Assembly (NCBI RefSeq): GCF_004634425.1
Contig: NZ_SBJL01000002.1
Location: 744,001-808,000 of the forward strand
Length of the DNA: 64,000 nt
Origin: Vitreimonas flagellata
Lineage (GTDB): Bacteria > Pseudomonadota > Alphaproteobacteria > Caulobacterales > Aquidulcibacteraceae
Reading direction: 5' to 3'
How positions within the stretch are numbered: the stretch's first letter is position 1; every line of letters starts with the position of its first letter. The notes below the pieces were generated by a model. That model searched no databases and had not been told where the DNA came from. It was given only the letters and a program-made list of their open reading frames with translations. Shown here piece by piece: positions 1 to 9,559 of the stretch. Both the position numbers and the translations under genes were made by a program.

Positions 1-1
1 C

Positions 2-697
2 CTTGGCCGCCACATCGCCGAAGGCTTGGCGCGCGCTGGCGCTTCCATCGTCGTCGCAGCACGTGATGCCGGCGCTTGCGAAAGCGCAGCCCGCGAATTC
101 GAGGCGTTGGGCGTGAAGGCGCTGGCCGCGCCCCTGGACGTCGGCAGCTGGGATGGCTGCGCGGAATTGGTCGAGAAGGCCTACGCGCATTTCGGCCATG
201 TCGACGTGCTCATCAACAATGCCGGCATGTCGCCCGTGCTGCGCAAGCTCACCGATCTCGATGAGAAGGGCTTCGACACGATCTTCAACGTGAACGTGAA
301 GAGCATCTACCGGCTCTCAACGCTGACGGCCGAGCGCATGGCCGCCGGCGACGGCGGTTCGATTCTCAACATTTCCAGCACTGCTGCCGCACTCGCATCA
401 GCCCCGGTTGCACCTTACGCCGCCGCCAAGGGCGCCGTTAACGTGCTCACCAAGGCGCTCGCGCGCTCGTACGGCCCGAAAGTGCGTGTGAACGCCATCA
501 TGTGCGGCCCGTTCCGCACTGATCTCACCGCCTCCTTTATCGATCATCCCGGCTTCCAAAAGCACGTGCAGATGGCGACGCCGCTCAAGCGCGTGGGCGA
601 GCCGCCGGAGATCGTGGGCGCCGCGCTCTATTTCGCCAGCAACATCTCCAGCTTCACGAGCGGAGCGATCCTCACGGTCGACGGCGGGGAGTCCTAA
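2..697 (+). CDS. SDR-family oxidoreductase, 5' end cut by window start
   Basis: Short-chain dehydrogenase/reductase that would oxidise or reduce a hydroxyl/keto substrate with NAD(P). The frame is open to base 2 and the first residues read LGRHIAEGLARAGA, the second half of the TGxxxGxG cofactor loop, so the true start lies upstream of the window; the TTG at 26 is not the start. NNAG is visible near base 215, and the catalytic Ser and YxxxK (ISS...YAAAK) near bases 375-430. It ends 4 nt before an acyl-CoA ligase gene on the same strand, so the two are probably co-transcribed. The substrate cannot be told from sequence; the neighbourhood suggests a hydroxyacyl-CoA or alcohol catabolic step. 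Confidence 0.88.
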   Translation, partial: LGRHIAEGLARAGASIVVAARDAGACESAAREFEALGVKALAAPLDVGSWDGCAELVEKAYAHFGHVDVLINNAGMSPVLRKLTDLDEKGFDTIFNVNVKSIYRLSTLTAERMAAGDGGSILNISSTAAALASAPVAPYAAAKGAVNVLTKALARSYGPKVRVNAIMCGPFRTDLTASFIDHPGFQKHVQMATPLKRVGEPPEIVGAALYFASNISSFTSGAILTVDGGES

Positions 698-701
698 CCC
701 T

Positions 702-2240
702 ATGCCCGCCCCGCACCTTTGGGAGCTGGTCGAGCGCGCAGCGCTTGTGAACGGCCCTGGCGAGGCGATCATTTTTGGCGATCGCCGCGCGACCTGGCGC
801 CAAACCCGCGACGAGATGGAAACGTTGGCGACCAAACTCGTCGGCGCGGGCGTTGGACGCGGGGATCGCGTCGCGCTCTTGGCCGCTAATTCTGATCGCT
901 TCATCCAGGCACTGTTCGCCATCTCCCGCATCGGCGCAATTGCGGCCCCCATCAACACGCGCTTGGCGCTCGAAGAGATGGACGCCTTGGCGCGCGACGC
1001 CGAGCCCTGCCTATTGCTGACGGACGCGACCTTCGAAAAGCATGCACTTACGCTGCGCGCGCAAGGCGCTGTGCCGAATGTGGCGCGCCTCGATGCTGTC
1101 GCGGGCGACGCGCCGTCGATCGATAGCGTGCAGGCTGGCGCCTTGCCGCCGATGGGCGATGCTAACGAGACCGTCTGCTTGCTCTACACCGGCGGCACCA
1201 CCGGCCGCCCGAAAGGCGTGATGCACAACAGCGACTCGCTGGTGATGAACGTCTTCCAGAGCGCAGACATTCTGGGTTCGCCGCGCGATATGCGCTTCGT
1301 GCACGTGGCGCCGCTCTTTCACATCGGCGCCATCGCATACACCGTCGCCGTGACGCTGCATGCCGGCACGCACATTCCACTGCCCGCTTTCGATCCCGAA
1401 GCGGTGCTGAACACGATCGGCGCCAACCAAGCCACACACGTGACCTTGGTGCCCACCATGATCGCGCGCGTGCTCGACGTCCCGAGCTTCGCGGACAAGA
1501 ATCTGAGCACACTGCGCCGCATCGTCTATGGCGCCTCGCCAATCCCGGAGACCTTGCTCACGCGCGCGATCGAGGCGCTACCGCATGTCGAGTTCGGCCA
1601 ATCCTACGGCCAAACCGAGACCATCACGATCACCGTTCTGCCGGCGCAGCGCCACGTGATGAGCGGACCTCTGGCGGGCAAGCTCAAATCGGCCGGCCTA
1701 CCCGCGCCGGGCGCGACCGTTGAAGTCCGCACCAGCGACGGCGCCATCGCGGCGCGCGGCGAGCTTGGCGAGATCTGCGTGCGCAGCGGCAGCTTGATGA
1801 GCGGCTATTGGCGCAATCCGGAAGCCACCGCCGCCACCTTGCGCGATGGCTTCGTCCACACCGGCGATATCGGCTTCATGGATGAAGAGGGCTTCGTCAC
1901 CGTCGTCGATCGCCTGAAGGACATGATCATCACGGGCGGCGAGAACGTCTATTCGGTCGAAGTCGAAGACGCGCTCTTCCGTCACCCCGCGATTGCCGAA
2001 TGCGCCGTGATCGGCCTGCCGCATTCGGAATGGGGTGAGAAAGTGCACGCAGTCGTGCGCTTGAAGGACAATACCGAGGCGAGCGCCGAAGAATTGATCG
2101 CCTTCTGCCGCACGCGCATCGCAGCGTTCAAAGCGCCGCGCTCAATCTCGTTCAGCACCACGCCATTGCCGCTGAGCGGCGCCGGCAAAGTGCTGAAGCG
2201 CGAGATCCGCGACGCCCTCGCACGCGAGGGCGCGCGCTGA
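702..2240 (+). CDS. AMP-dependent acyl-CoA synthetase (ANL superfamily)
   Basis: 512-residue adenylate-forming enzyme that would activate a carboxylic acid with ATP and join it to CoA. The P-loop-like A3 motif YTGGTTGRPKGVMH lies near residues 162-175. FGQSYGQTE near residue 300, the HTGD motif near 387 and DRLKDMIITGGENVYSVEVE near 405 are all present, and so is the C-terminal catalytic lysine context (GAGKVLKREIR). Length is normal for the family. It starts 4 nt after the SDR stop, and its own stop is 8 nt from the stop of a convergent SDR gene. The acid substrate is unknown; the setting, with SDRs, a second ligase and an acyl-CoA dehydrogenase, points to fatty- or branched-acid breakdown. 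Confidence 0.9.
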   Translation: MPAPHLWELVERAALVNGPGEAIIFGDRRATWRQTRDEMETLATKLVGAGVGRGDRVALLAANSDRFIQALFAISRIGAIAAPINTRLALEEMDALARDAEPCLLLTDATFEKHALTLRAQGAVPNVARLDAVAGDAPSIDSVQAGALPPMGDANETVCLLYTGGTTGRPKGVMHNSDSLVMNVFQSADILGSPRDMRFVHVAPLFHIGAIAYTVAVTLHAGTHIPLPAFDPEAVLNTIGANQATHVTLVPTMIARVLDVPSFADKNLSTLRRIVYGASPIPETLLTRAIEALPHVEFGQSYGQTETITITVLPAQRHVMSGPLAGKLKSAGLPAPGATVEVRTSDGAIAARGELGEICVRSGSLMSGYWRNPEATAATLRDGFVHTGDIGFMDEEGFVTVVDRLKDMIITGGENVYSVEVEDALFRHPAIAECAVIGLPHSEWGEKVHAVVRLKDNTEASAEELIAFCRTRIAAFKAPRSISFSTTPLPLSGAGKVLKREIRDALAREGAR

Positions 2241-2248
2241 TGCCGGCC

Positions 2249-3022
2249 CTAGAGCGTTGTCGAAATCCCGCCATCCACGGGGATCACCGCGCCGGTGATG
2301 AACATCGACGCTTTCGACGCCAGGAAGATCGCCGCGCCGGCGATGTCTTCCGGGCGGCCAATACGCTTCACCGGGCTCGCTTCCTTGATCTGATCGCCGA
2401 GCGCAGCGAGCGTGGCGGCCATCATCTTGCTCTCGAACGGGCCGGGCGCGAGACAATTGACCAGGATGTTGTCCGGCGCCAAGCGCGCGGCCATCGTGCG
2501 CGTCAAATGATGCACCGCCGCCTTCGAGGCGCTGTACGGGTAGGTCTCCAACGGCGGGCAATGCAGGCCGTCGATCGAGCCAATGTTGATCACACGCGCC
2601 GGGTTCTCGTGGCTTGCGGACGCGATCAGCATTTTGTGCAGGCGCTGCGTGAGGAAGAACACCGCCTTCACGTTGATGTTCATCACCTTGTCCCAAGCGG
2701 CGACGCCCAGCTCATCGAAGGGCTCCGCCCAGACCGCGCCAGCATTGTTGATCAGCACGTCGAGCTGAGCTTCGCGGGCTTCGACTTCGCGCGCGACCAG
2801 CTCGATGCCCTCGGGCTTGGTGAGATCGGCCGGGAAAGCTTCGCATTTGCCGAAGGCGCTCAAGCGCGCAGCGGCGGCTTGGCATTCCTCGACCTTGCGC
2901 GCGGTAATATACACGCTCTTGGCGCCATTGCGCAGGAAGCCCTCGGCGATCATGGCGCCGATGCCGCGCGACCCACCGGTGACCACAACAGTCTTTCCCT
3001 CGACCGAAAACAGATTCTGCAC
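2249..3022 (-). CDS. SDR-family oxidoreductase
   Basis: 257-residue short-chain dehydrogenase. It shows the TGGSRGIG cofactor loop, NNAG, and the active-site Ser (GSIDG) and YPYSASK. I chose the GTG at 3022 because AAGGGAG stands 6 nt before it and the Rossmann fold begins about 10 residues later; the longer open frame to 3169 adds only low-complexity residues and would overlap the divergent ligase gene. The 89-nt gap to the divergent ligase (3112) must hold both promoters. The 3' end is 8 nt from the convergent ligase stop. Substrate unknown; probably a hydroxyacyl-CoA or related alcohol, judging by neighbours. Confidence 0.88.
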   Translation of the reverse strand: MQNLFSVEGKTVVVTGGSRGIGAMIAEGFLRNGAKSVYITARKVEECQAAAARLSAFGKCEAFPADLTKPEGIELVAREVEAREAQLDVLINNAGAVWAEPFDELGVAAWDKVMNINVKAVFFLTQRLHKMLIASASHENPARVINIGSIDGLHCPPLETYPYSASKAAVHHLTRTMAARLAPDNILVNCLAPGPFESKMMAATLAALGDQIKEASPVKRIGRPEDIAGAAIFLASKASMFITGAVIPVDGGISTTL

Positions 3023-3111
3023 CCCAATCTCCCTTGGCGACGTACGTTCAAGCGAAATCCTAGTGTGCAGCTTACATCCCCAGCAACCGCTCGTTTCGTC
3101 AGGCTTTAGAC

Positions 3112-4737
3112 ATGCAATGGAATCTCGGAGATCTGCTCGATCACGTCGGCCGCGTTGAGCCGACCTCACGCCCGGCGCTGATCCACGGCGACCGCGTGCT
3201 CTCGTGGGCCGATGTCACACGCCGCAGCAACAATCTGGCGCGCGCCATGCACGCGCGCGGCGTCGGCCCCGGCGCGAAGGCCGCGTTCTATCTGCGCAAC
3301 GTGCCGGAATACATGGAATTCCTGATCGCGGCGCTGAAGGGTCGGCTGACGCACGTCAACGTCAACTACCGCTATCGCGAGCGCGAGCTGCTCTACATTT
3401 TCGACAATTCGGACACCGAAGTCGTCGTCTATTCCGCCGAGTTCCGTGACCGCGTCGAACAGATCCGTGAGCAATGCCCGAAAGTAAAGGTCTGGGTTGA
3501 AGTCGACAGTGAGACGCCGCCAACCTACGCCATCGCCTACGAGGCGCTCGCCGAGGAAGGCGACGGCGCGCCGCTCGACATCGAACGCGACCCGCACGAT
3601 CCGATCTTCGTTTACACCGGCGGCACGACCGGCATGCCGAAGGGCGTGATCTGGACGCACCACATCATCATGAGTGCGCAGCTCAATTCGCTGCGCGCGC
3701 TCAATGGCGACGCCGATCCGCCTTCAAGCATTCCAGAATTCCTTGAGCATGTTCGCGCGCGCGGCATGCATGCGCGCCAATTGCCGGCAGCGCCGTTGAT
3801 GCACGCAACAGGCATGACCGTGGCGATGGGCGCGATGGTGTCGGGCGGGTGCGTGATCACGCTGCCCACCACGACGAAGTTCGACGCCGCCGAACTCTGG
3901 CGCGAAGCCAGCCGCCACGGCGCGACCAGCATCACTATCGTCGGCGATGCGTTCGCCAAGCCGATGCTCGCAGCACTTGAAGAAGCGAAAGAGCCCTACA
4001 AGCTCGACAGCGTGCAAAGCATCGTCTCCTCCGGCGTCGTCTGGAGTTCGCCGGTGAAGCAGGGCCTAGTGAAGCACATCCAGCAAGTTCTGTTGCTGGA
4101 CTCGCTGGGCTCCACCGAAGCGCCAGCATGCGGCGCGACCATCACCACCAAGGATGGCGAAGTCACCGAAACGCTCGACTTCCGCGTCGGCCCTGAGTGC
4201 CGCGTGTTCGACGAGAATGACAACGAGGTCGAACCAGGCAGCGGCAAGATCGGCTTCATGGCCCGCTCGGGCTTCATCCCGATCGGCTATTACAAGGACG
4301 AGGCGAAGACCCGCGAGACATTCAAGACCATCGGCGGCGTGCGCTACGCCATTCCCGGCGACCTTTGCCATGTCGAAGCTGACGGTCGCCTCGTTCTGCT
4401 CGGCCGGCGCTCAAGCTGCATCAACACGGGCGGGGAAAAAGTTTTCGCCGAGGAAGTGGAAGAGACGCTGAAAGCGCACCCAGCGGTGGACGACGCGAAT
4501 GTCATTGGCGTACCGGATGAGAAATGGGGCCAAGCGGTAATCGCAGTAGTGGCACCGCGCGCCGGCGCCAACGCCGATGAAGCGGAACTGCGCGCCTTCG
4601 TCCACGAGCGCTTGGCCGGCTACAAGACGCCGAAGCGCATCTTCACCAAGCCAGACCTCGAGCGCCATCCGAACGGCAAGCCGAACTACGAGCGCATGCG
4701 AACCTATGCGCTCGCCGAGCTTGAGCGCAGCGCTTAG
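3112..4737 (+). CDS. acyl-CoA synthetase, FadD19-like
   Basis: 541-residue ANL-superfamily ligase. It contains VYTGGTTGMPKGVIWTH near residues 167-183, DSLGSTEAPACG near 327, YAIPGDLCHVE near 415 and LGRRSSCINTGGEKVFAEEVEE near 430, and ends with the NGKPNYE lysine motif. From memory, the order and wording of these blocks resemble actinobacterial FadD19, which activates steroid side-chain acids, more than classic FadD; this is resemblance, not proof of substrate. It is divergent from the SDR at 2249-3022 and stops 9 nt from the convergent indolepyruvate oxidoreductase gene. The ribosome-binding site before 3112 is weak. Confidence 0.88.
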   Translation: MQWNLGDLLDHVGRVEPTSRPALIHGDRVLSWADVTRRSNNLARAMHARGVGPGAKAAFYLRNVPEYMEFLIAALKGRLTHVNVNYRYRERELLYIFDNSDTEVVVYSAEFRDRVEQIREQCPKVKVWVEVDSETPPTYAIAYEALAEEGDGAPLDIERDPHDPIFVYTGGTTGMPKGVIWTHHIIMSAQLNSLRALNGDADPPSSIPEFLEHVRARGMHARQLPAAPLMHATGMTVAMGAMVSGGCVITLPTTTKFDAAELWREASRHGATSITIVGDAFAKPMLAALEEAKEPYKLDSVQSIVSSGVVWSSPVKQGLVKHIQQVLLLDSLGSTEAPACGATITTKDGEVTETLDFRVGPECRVFDENDNEVEPGSGKIGFMARSGFIPIGYYKDEAKTRETFKTIGGVRYAIPGDLCHVEADGRLVLLGRRSSCINTGGEKVFAEEVEETLKAHPAVDDANVIGVPDEKWGQAVIAVVAPRAGANADEAELRAFVHERLAGYKTPKRIFTKPDLERHPNGKPNYERMRTYALAELERSA

Positions 4738-4746
4738 TTCGGTCTT

Positions 4747-7700
4747 CTATTCCGCGGCGGCGGTTGCGCTGGTCGCCGCGGAACTTCCTGCGCTGGATTT
4801 GGCTTCAAAGCGCTGCAGCAGGCGCGCGCGGCGCGCACGAGCGTGCTTCAATGAGCGTTCCTTCACATGGCCAAAGCCGCGGATCTCTTCCGGAACACGC
4901 GCCACGTCAGTCGCGATGGCCGCGTTGGCGCTGTTCAGGCGCGCGCTGATGTCAGCGATCGTGCTTTCGTATTCCACGATCAGGCGGCGCTCCTCGCGGC
5001 GCTCCGCCGTCCAGCCGATCGGATCGTAGGATTTGCCGCGCAGGCCTTTGAACTTCGCGAGCACTTCCAGCACCGGGAAAACCCAGGGCCCGAACTTGAT
5101 CTTCTTGGCGTGCCCGGTGCGCTTATCCTTCGGTGCGATCAGCGGCGGTGAGAGATAGAGCGAAACTTTGCGCGGCTCGGAGAAATCCTGCGCCAATTGC
5201 GCACGGAACGCGCCGTCCGAATAAAGGCGCGCGACTTCGTACTCGTCCTTGTAGGCCATCAGCTTTGAGAAATTCTCCACCACGGCGCGCGGGAACGCCT
5301 CACCGGCGCCGCTCGCCGAAGCAGCAGCACGTACGCGTGACACGAGTTCGCGGAAGCGCGCCGCGTAAGCTTCGTCTTGATAGGCCGTCAAAAACGCTGC
5401 GCGGCGTTCGATCAATTCGTCGAGCGTCAAGTCGGGTACAGGCTCCGCGCCTTTGCGGCCCGGCAGCATTTTCAGATCGTAGGCCGCGATACGGCCGATA
5501 TGGAACGCGGCCTTGTTCTTCGCCACACTCGCGCCGTTGAGTTCGATTGCACGCTCGATCGCCTCCGCCGTCAACGGCAGCGCGCCCTTCTGGAAGGCGT
5601 AACCGAGCATCATGACGTTGGCATAGACAGCGTCCCCGAGCAGTGTTTTCGCCAAATCCGTCGCCGGTACTGCGTCCGTCGTTCCAGCGCCCAGCACGCT
5701 ATCCAGCGTGGCGCGATAGCCATCCGTCGTCAGCGCGACCGGCGCGCCGATCTGGAATGCACCCGGCGCCAACACGTCTTCGTTGAGGAACGCGATCGTG
5801 CGGCCAGCGCTGATCGACGCAATCGCGTCGCCCGCAACAGAAACCTGTGCTTCGCAACCAATCAGCACGTCGCAGCCATGCGGCGGCAGACGTGGGCCGA
5901 ACTCGTCGGCGACGCCGTTCTTGGTGATGCGCACATGGCTGTAAACCGCGCCGCCCTTCTGCGCGAGACCGGTCATGTCGTAGGCCGCGAGCTTGCCGCC
6001 TTCGAGGTGCGCGGCCATGCCGATGAGCGCACCCACGGTGACAACGCCCGTGCCGCCAATGCCAGCGACGAGCACGTTGGTGATGTCGCCGTGCGGCTTG
6101 TATTCGGGTGCGGGCACGGCCGCGAGTGCGGCGGCGACGTTGAATTGCGCAGCGCGCGCAGCCGGCTCAGCGCCATCCAATTCCACGAACGACGGGCAGA
6201 AGCCCTTCACGCAGGAGAAATCGCGGTTGCAGCTTGATTGATCAATCGCGCGCTTCAAGCCGAACTCGGTCGGCTTCGGAATTACGGACGTGCAATTCGA
6301 TTGTACGGAGCAATCGCCGCAGCCTTCGCACACGCGCTCATTGATCACGACCCGGCGCGACGGCGTTTCGGCCAAACCGCGCTTGCGTTGACGGCGCAGC
6401 ACTGAGGCGCAGGTCTGATCGTAGATCAGCACCGTCACGCCCGTTTGCTCGCGCAGCTCGCGCTGCACTTCGTCCATGCGGTCGCGATGGTAAAGCGCCA
6501 CGTCCGCTGGCAGCTGTGGCCCGGACACGCGCGACGGATCTTCGGCCACGACGACAACGCGGTCGACGCGCTCCGCTTGCACTTGGCGCACGATGTCGCC
6601 AACGGTGAGCTGACCGTCGTGCTTTTGACCGCCCGTCATGGCGACAGCGTCGTTGAAAAGAATTTTGTACGTGATGCGCGTGTTCGTCGCCACCGCGGCG
6701 CGGATCGCGAGCAGACCTGAGTGATTGTACGTACCGTCGCCCAAATTCTGGAACACGTGCTCAGTGTTCACGAACGGCGCCATGCCGATCCAGTTCGCGC
6801 CTTCGCCCCCCATCTGCGCCGGCGGCAGCGCATCGCGCTCCATCCAGATCGCCATCGTATGGCAGCCGATGCCGGTGAGCGTTTTGCTGCCTTCGGGCGC
6901 TTTGGTCGAGGTGTTGTGTGGGCAGCCAGAGCAGAACCACGGCGTTCGGTTAGCCTTGCCGATCGCGCCCGACGCTTGCGCCTCCTTACTCTCACGCAGA
7001 CGCGCGACACGTTGCGACACAGATTCGGTGGCAAGGCCGAGCGCTTGCAAGCGTTCGCCAATGATGATCGCGACATCGCGCGCGTCCATCACGCCATGCA
7101 TCGGCGCGAGCGGCTGACCCTTTTCGTCGAGCTTGCCGACAACGCGCGGCCGCTGGCCCTCGGCCATGTTGAACAGGAAACCAAGCGCCTGCTGCTCAAC
7201 GAGCCCCGTTTTCTCTTCGATGAACGCAAGTTCCCGCTTGCCGCTGGCAAAGCGCATAATGCCCTGGCGCTCGAGCGGATAAATCTGGCCGACTTTGTAA
7301 ACCGCGACGGGGCCAGCCTCGTCCAACTCGAGCAGACGCAGCGCGTCCAGCACGTCGAGATAGGACTTGCCGGAGGTGACGACGCCAAGCGGCGCATTCT
7401 TCGCGCCCAATGCGCGATCGATCGGATTGGCGCGCGCCCAGGCTTCTATCGCCGGCAGGCGATAGCGGATGTGCCGTGTCTCATCGCCGACCACGTCAAA
7501 CGCAATGCGCAGATTGAGCCCACCAGGCGGGAGCTCAACGTCCTGCGGCTTCACGAACGGGCGCAGCACCGCGCCAATATCGACGACGCCCGTGGCTTCG
7601 GCCGTCTCGTTCACGCACTTCAGGCCGACCCACAGCCCGCTGAAGCGCGACGCCGCCCAGCCATAGAGGCCGTATTGCATCACCTCTTCGAGCGTCGCCG

Positions 7701-8217
7701 GGTTGAGCACCGGCATACCGAGCGCCGCGAGCGAAGGATCGCTCTGGTGCGCGACCGTGGAGGATTTGCCAGCGTGGTCGTCGCCAAAGGCGACCAGCAC
7801 GCCGCCATGCTCGGAAGTTCCCGCGCGCAAGCCGTGCTTGAAAGCATCGCCGGAGCGATCAACGCCCGGGCCTTTACCATACCACATGGAAAAGACGCCG
7901 TCGTAACGCGCCGTCCCGAATTGCTGCGCCTGCTGCGTGCCGAGCAGCGCGGTCGCGGCCAAATCTTCGTTCAGGCCGGTTTGGAACAACACGTTCGCCG
8001 CGCTGAGGCGCTTCTTGTTGCGGTCGATCTCGGTGTCGAATCCCCCAAGCGGCGAGCCGCGATAGCCGGAGATCAGCCCAGCCGTATTCAAGCCAGCCTT
8101 TTTGTCGGATTCCGCCTGCAACAATGCCAGCCGCACGAGCGCCTGCATGCCCGTCATATAGACGCGGCCCGTCGCCCGATCGAACGCGTCCTCAAGTTTA
8201 ATTGAGGCGTCGATCAT
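4747..8217 (-). CDS. indolepyruvate ferredoxin oxidoreductase, fused alpha/beta/gamma type
   Basis: About 1156 residues: a fused 2-oxoacid:acceptor oxidoreductase that decarboxylates arylpyruvates (or related 2-oxoacids) to acyl-CoA and passes electrons to ferredoxin. Visible parts are a TPP/pyrimidine-type N-terminal domain (GRVYMTGMQALVRL, SGYRGSPLGGFD), CSGCPHN near residue 430, a TPP-binding region (GIGCHTMAIWMERD, GEGANWIG), a ferredoxin-like Cys cluster ERVCEGCGDCSVQSNC near residue 625, and a gamma domain starting NVLVAGIGGTGVVTVG. I chose ATG 8217 because family members begin about 15-20 residues before GRVYMTGMQALVRL; the frame is open to 8388 but that extension looks like translated promoter DNA. 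Divergent from the AraC-type gene at 8423. Confidence 0.9.
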   Translation of the reverse strand: MIDASIKLEDAFDRATGRVYMTGMQALVRLALLQAESDKKAGLNTAGLISGYRGSPLGGFDTEIDRNKKRLSAANVLFQTGLNEDLAATALLGTQQAQQFGTARYDGVFSMWYGKGPGVDRSGDAFKHGLRAGTSEHGGVLVAFGDDHAGKSSTVAHQSDPSLAALGMPVLNPATLEEVMQYGLYGWAASRFSGLWVGLKCVNETAEATGVVDIGAVLRPFVKPQDVELPPGGLNLRIAFDVVGDETRHIRYRLPAIEAWARANPIDRALGAKNAPLGVVTSGKSYLDVLDALRLLELDEAGPVAVYKVGQIYPLERQGIMRFASGKRELAFIEEKTGLVEQQALGFLFNMAEGQRPRVVGKLDEKGQPLAPMHGVMDARDVAIIIGERLQALGLATESVSQRVARLRESKEAQASGAIGKANRTPWFCSGCPHNTSTKAPEGSKTLTGIGCHTMAIWMERDALPPAQMGGEGANWIGMAPFVNTEHVFQNLGDGTYNHSGLLAIRAAVATNTRITYKILFNDAVAMTGGQKHDGQLTVGDIVRQVQAERVDRVVVVAEDPSRVSGPQLPADVALYHRDRMDEVQRELREQTGVTVLIYDQTCASVLRRQRKRGLAETPSRRVVINERVCEGCGDCSVQSNCTSVIPKPTEFGLKRAIDQSSCNRDFSCVKGFCPSFVELDGAEPAARAAQFNVAAALAAVPAPEYKPHGDITNVLVAGIGGTGVVTVGALIGMAAHLEGGKLAAYDMTGLAQKGGAVYSHVRITKNGVADEFGPRLPPHGCDVLIGCEAQVSVAGDAIASISAGRTIAFLNEDVLAPGAFQIGAPVALTTDGYRATLDSVLGAGTTDAVPATDLAKTLLGDAVYANVMMLGYAFQKGALPLTAEAIERAIELNGASVAKNKAAFHIGRIAAYDLKMLPGRKGAEPVPDLTLDELIERRAAFLTAYQDEAYAARFRELVSRVRAAASASGAGEAFPRAVVENFSKLMAYKDEYEVARLYSDGAFRAQLAQDFSEPRKVSLYLSPPLIAPKDKRTGHAKKIKFGPWVFPVLEVLAKFKGLRGKSYDPIGWTAERREERRLIVEYESTIADISARLNSANAAIATDVARVPEEIRGFGHVKERSLKHARARRARLLQRFEAKSSAGSSAATSATAAAE

Positions 8218-8422
8218 GCCTTGCACGCTCCGCGCGCAGCCTTGGGCCAAGTTGTTGACGGGAATTGCATAGGGAGACGGGTCTCCTCGGCGCTTACTGA
8301 GCTCAGTGGAGAGAAATAGAGACCAACGGCCTTTGTCATCTTGGCAGATCGCAGCATCAGCCATACAGTTTTGAAAATAAGAGAACAAAGCGCAGCAAAA
8401 ACGAGCGCGGAGGAAGCACTCG
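8218..8422. promoter_or_regulatory. divergent promoter region between oxidoreductase and AraC-type genes
   Basis: Two divergent genes start at either side of these 205 bases if the shorter oxidoreductase start is used. A good ribosome-binding site (GGAGGAAG) precedes the AraC gene, and GGAG stands 10 nt before the oxidoreductase ATG. The AraC-type protein is a natural candidate regulator of this gap. No operator could be fixed by eye. Confidence 0.4.
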
Positions 8423-9505
8423 ATGGCGTCAAATCAGGATGGTCAGCACACCATTTTGGCAAGCTGGGTCGGCGCGCTGGCCACGGCTGTTCAACGTGAA
8501 GGTCACAACTGGGACGAGCTCTGCCGTACCGAGAAGGTGATTGATCCGCGGCTCTCCGCATCGGGCGCTCGCCTGCAGCACGACATCATGCGCGATATCT
8601 GGACGCGCGCGAGCACGCTTACCAACGATCCCGCGATTTCCCTGCGCGCCGCCAAATGCTTGAAGCCGCACGCGCTGCATTCGCTGGGCTACGGCATGAT
8701 GGCCGCGTCGAGCCTCGATGAAGTGTGTCGGCTCGTGCAGCGTCATTTCCACGTGATCAGCACCGCCGCCGCTTTGGATATCGAAGTCGGCTCGAAATAT
8801 TACACGCTGACATCCGTGTGCGAGCCCGCCGTCAACGACGAAGGTTTCGAGATGTTCATGGCGTTCATCGCTGGCGTATTCGATCTCATCTCCAACGACG
8901 AAATTAAGCCTGTGAAGGTGTCGCTGCGTCGCCCCGTCAACAGCAAGGCAGCGCGCGATCGCTATTCCTATTGCTTCCAGGCCGACACGGAATTCGAAGC
9001 GCCGCAGAACATGATCGTCTTCGAGAAGGCGCAGCTGATGCAGCCGCTGCCGACGGCGAACCCAGAAATCCGCCTGATCAGCGAGCGTATGATCGCGCAA
9101 TATCTGGAAGACTTCGGCTCCGGTGAATTCCGCACCATCGTGCGGTCGCGCATCCTTTCGTTGCTGCGCAACGGTCGCGCCTCGGAAGAGGCGGTGGCGA
9201 AGGGCCTCAATATGAGCTGCTCGTCGCTCTCGCGCCGCCTACGCATGGAAGGTGTGACGTACCGTCAGATGCTCAACGAAACGCAGAAGAGCCTGGCGCT
9301 GCAACACCTGCAAGACGTGGCGCTGCCGATCAGCGAGATCGGCTTCCGTTTGGGCTTCGAGGATTTGAGCTCTTTCTCCCGCTCCTTCCGCCGCTGGACC
9401 GGCGTGTCGCCGCGCGAATGGCGTCGCCGTCACTGCGGCCCGGAAGGTTTGGCTGAGGAAAAGACATCATTGGACAAGTCCGAAGAATTGGACTGCGTAG
9501 CATAG
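8423..9505 (+). CDS. AraC-family transcriptional regulator
   Basis: 360-residue regulator with an N-terminal ligand-binding region of the arabinose-binding-like type (residues about 30-210, including LGYGMMAASSLDEVCRLVQRH) and a C-terminal AraC double helix-turn-helix (about 255-340, ending LGFEDLSSFSRSFRRWTG and SPREWRR). GGAGGAAG lies 7 nt before the ATG. It sits between the divergent oxidoreductase and the downstream acyl-CoA dehydrogenase, so it probably controls the catabolic genes around it in response to a pathway acid or acyl compound; the effector is unknown. Confidence 0.9.
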   Translation: MASNQDGQHTILASWVGALATAVQREGHNWDELCRTEKVIDPRLSASGARLQHDIMRDIWTRASTLTNDPAISLRAAKCLKPHALHSLGYGMMAASSLDEVCRLVQRHFHVISTAAALDIEVGSKYYTLTSVCEPAVNDEGFEMFMAFIAGVFDLISNDEIKPVKVSLRRPVNSKAARDRYSYCFQADTEFEAPQNMIVFEKAQLMQPLPTANPEIRLISERMIAQYLEDFGSGEFRTIVRSRILSLLRNGRASEEAVAKGLNMSCSSLSRRLRMEGVTYRQMLNETQKSLALQHLQDVALPISEIGFRLGFEDLSSFSRSFRRWTGVSPREWRRRHCGPEGLAEEKTSLDKSEELDCVA

Positions 9506-9559
9506 AAACACGCTAAGCCGTCCGCCTCCCCGCGTTGACGGGGCGCTTGAGGACGTCTG

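Noticed and set aside
6721-8205. Long 494-codon frame opposite the indolepyruvate oxidoreductase gene
   Set aside because: Antisense shadow of a high-GC gene; rich in Arg, His and Ala, no ribosome-binding site and no family resemblance. The same applies to long antisense frames at 35976-37595, 43158-44771 and 51799-52905.
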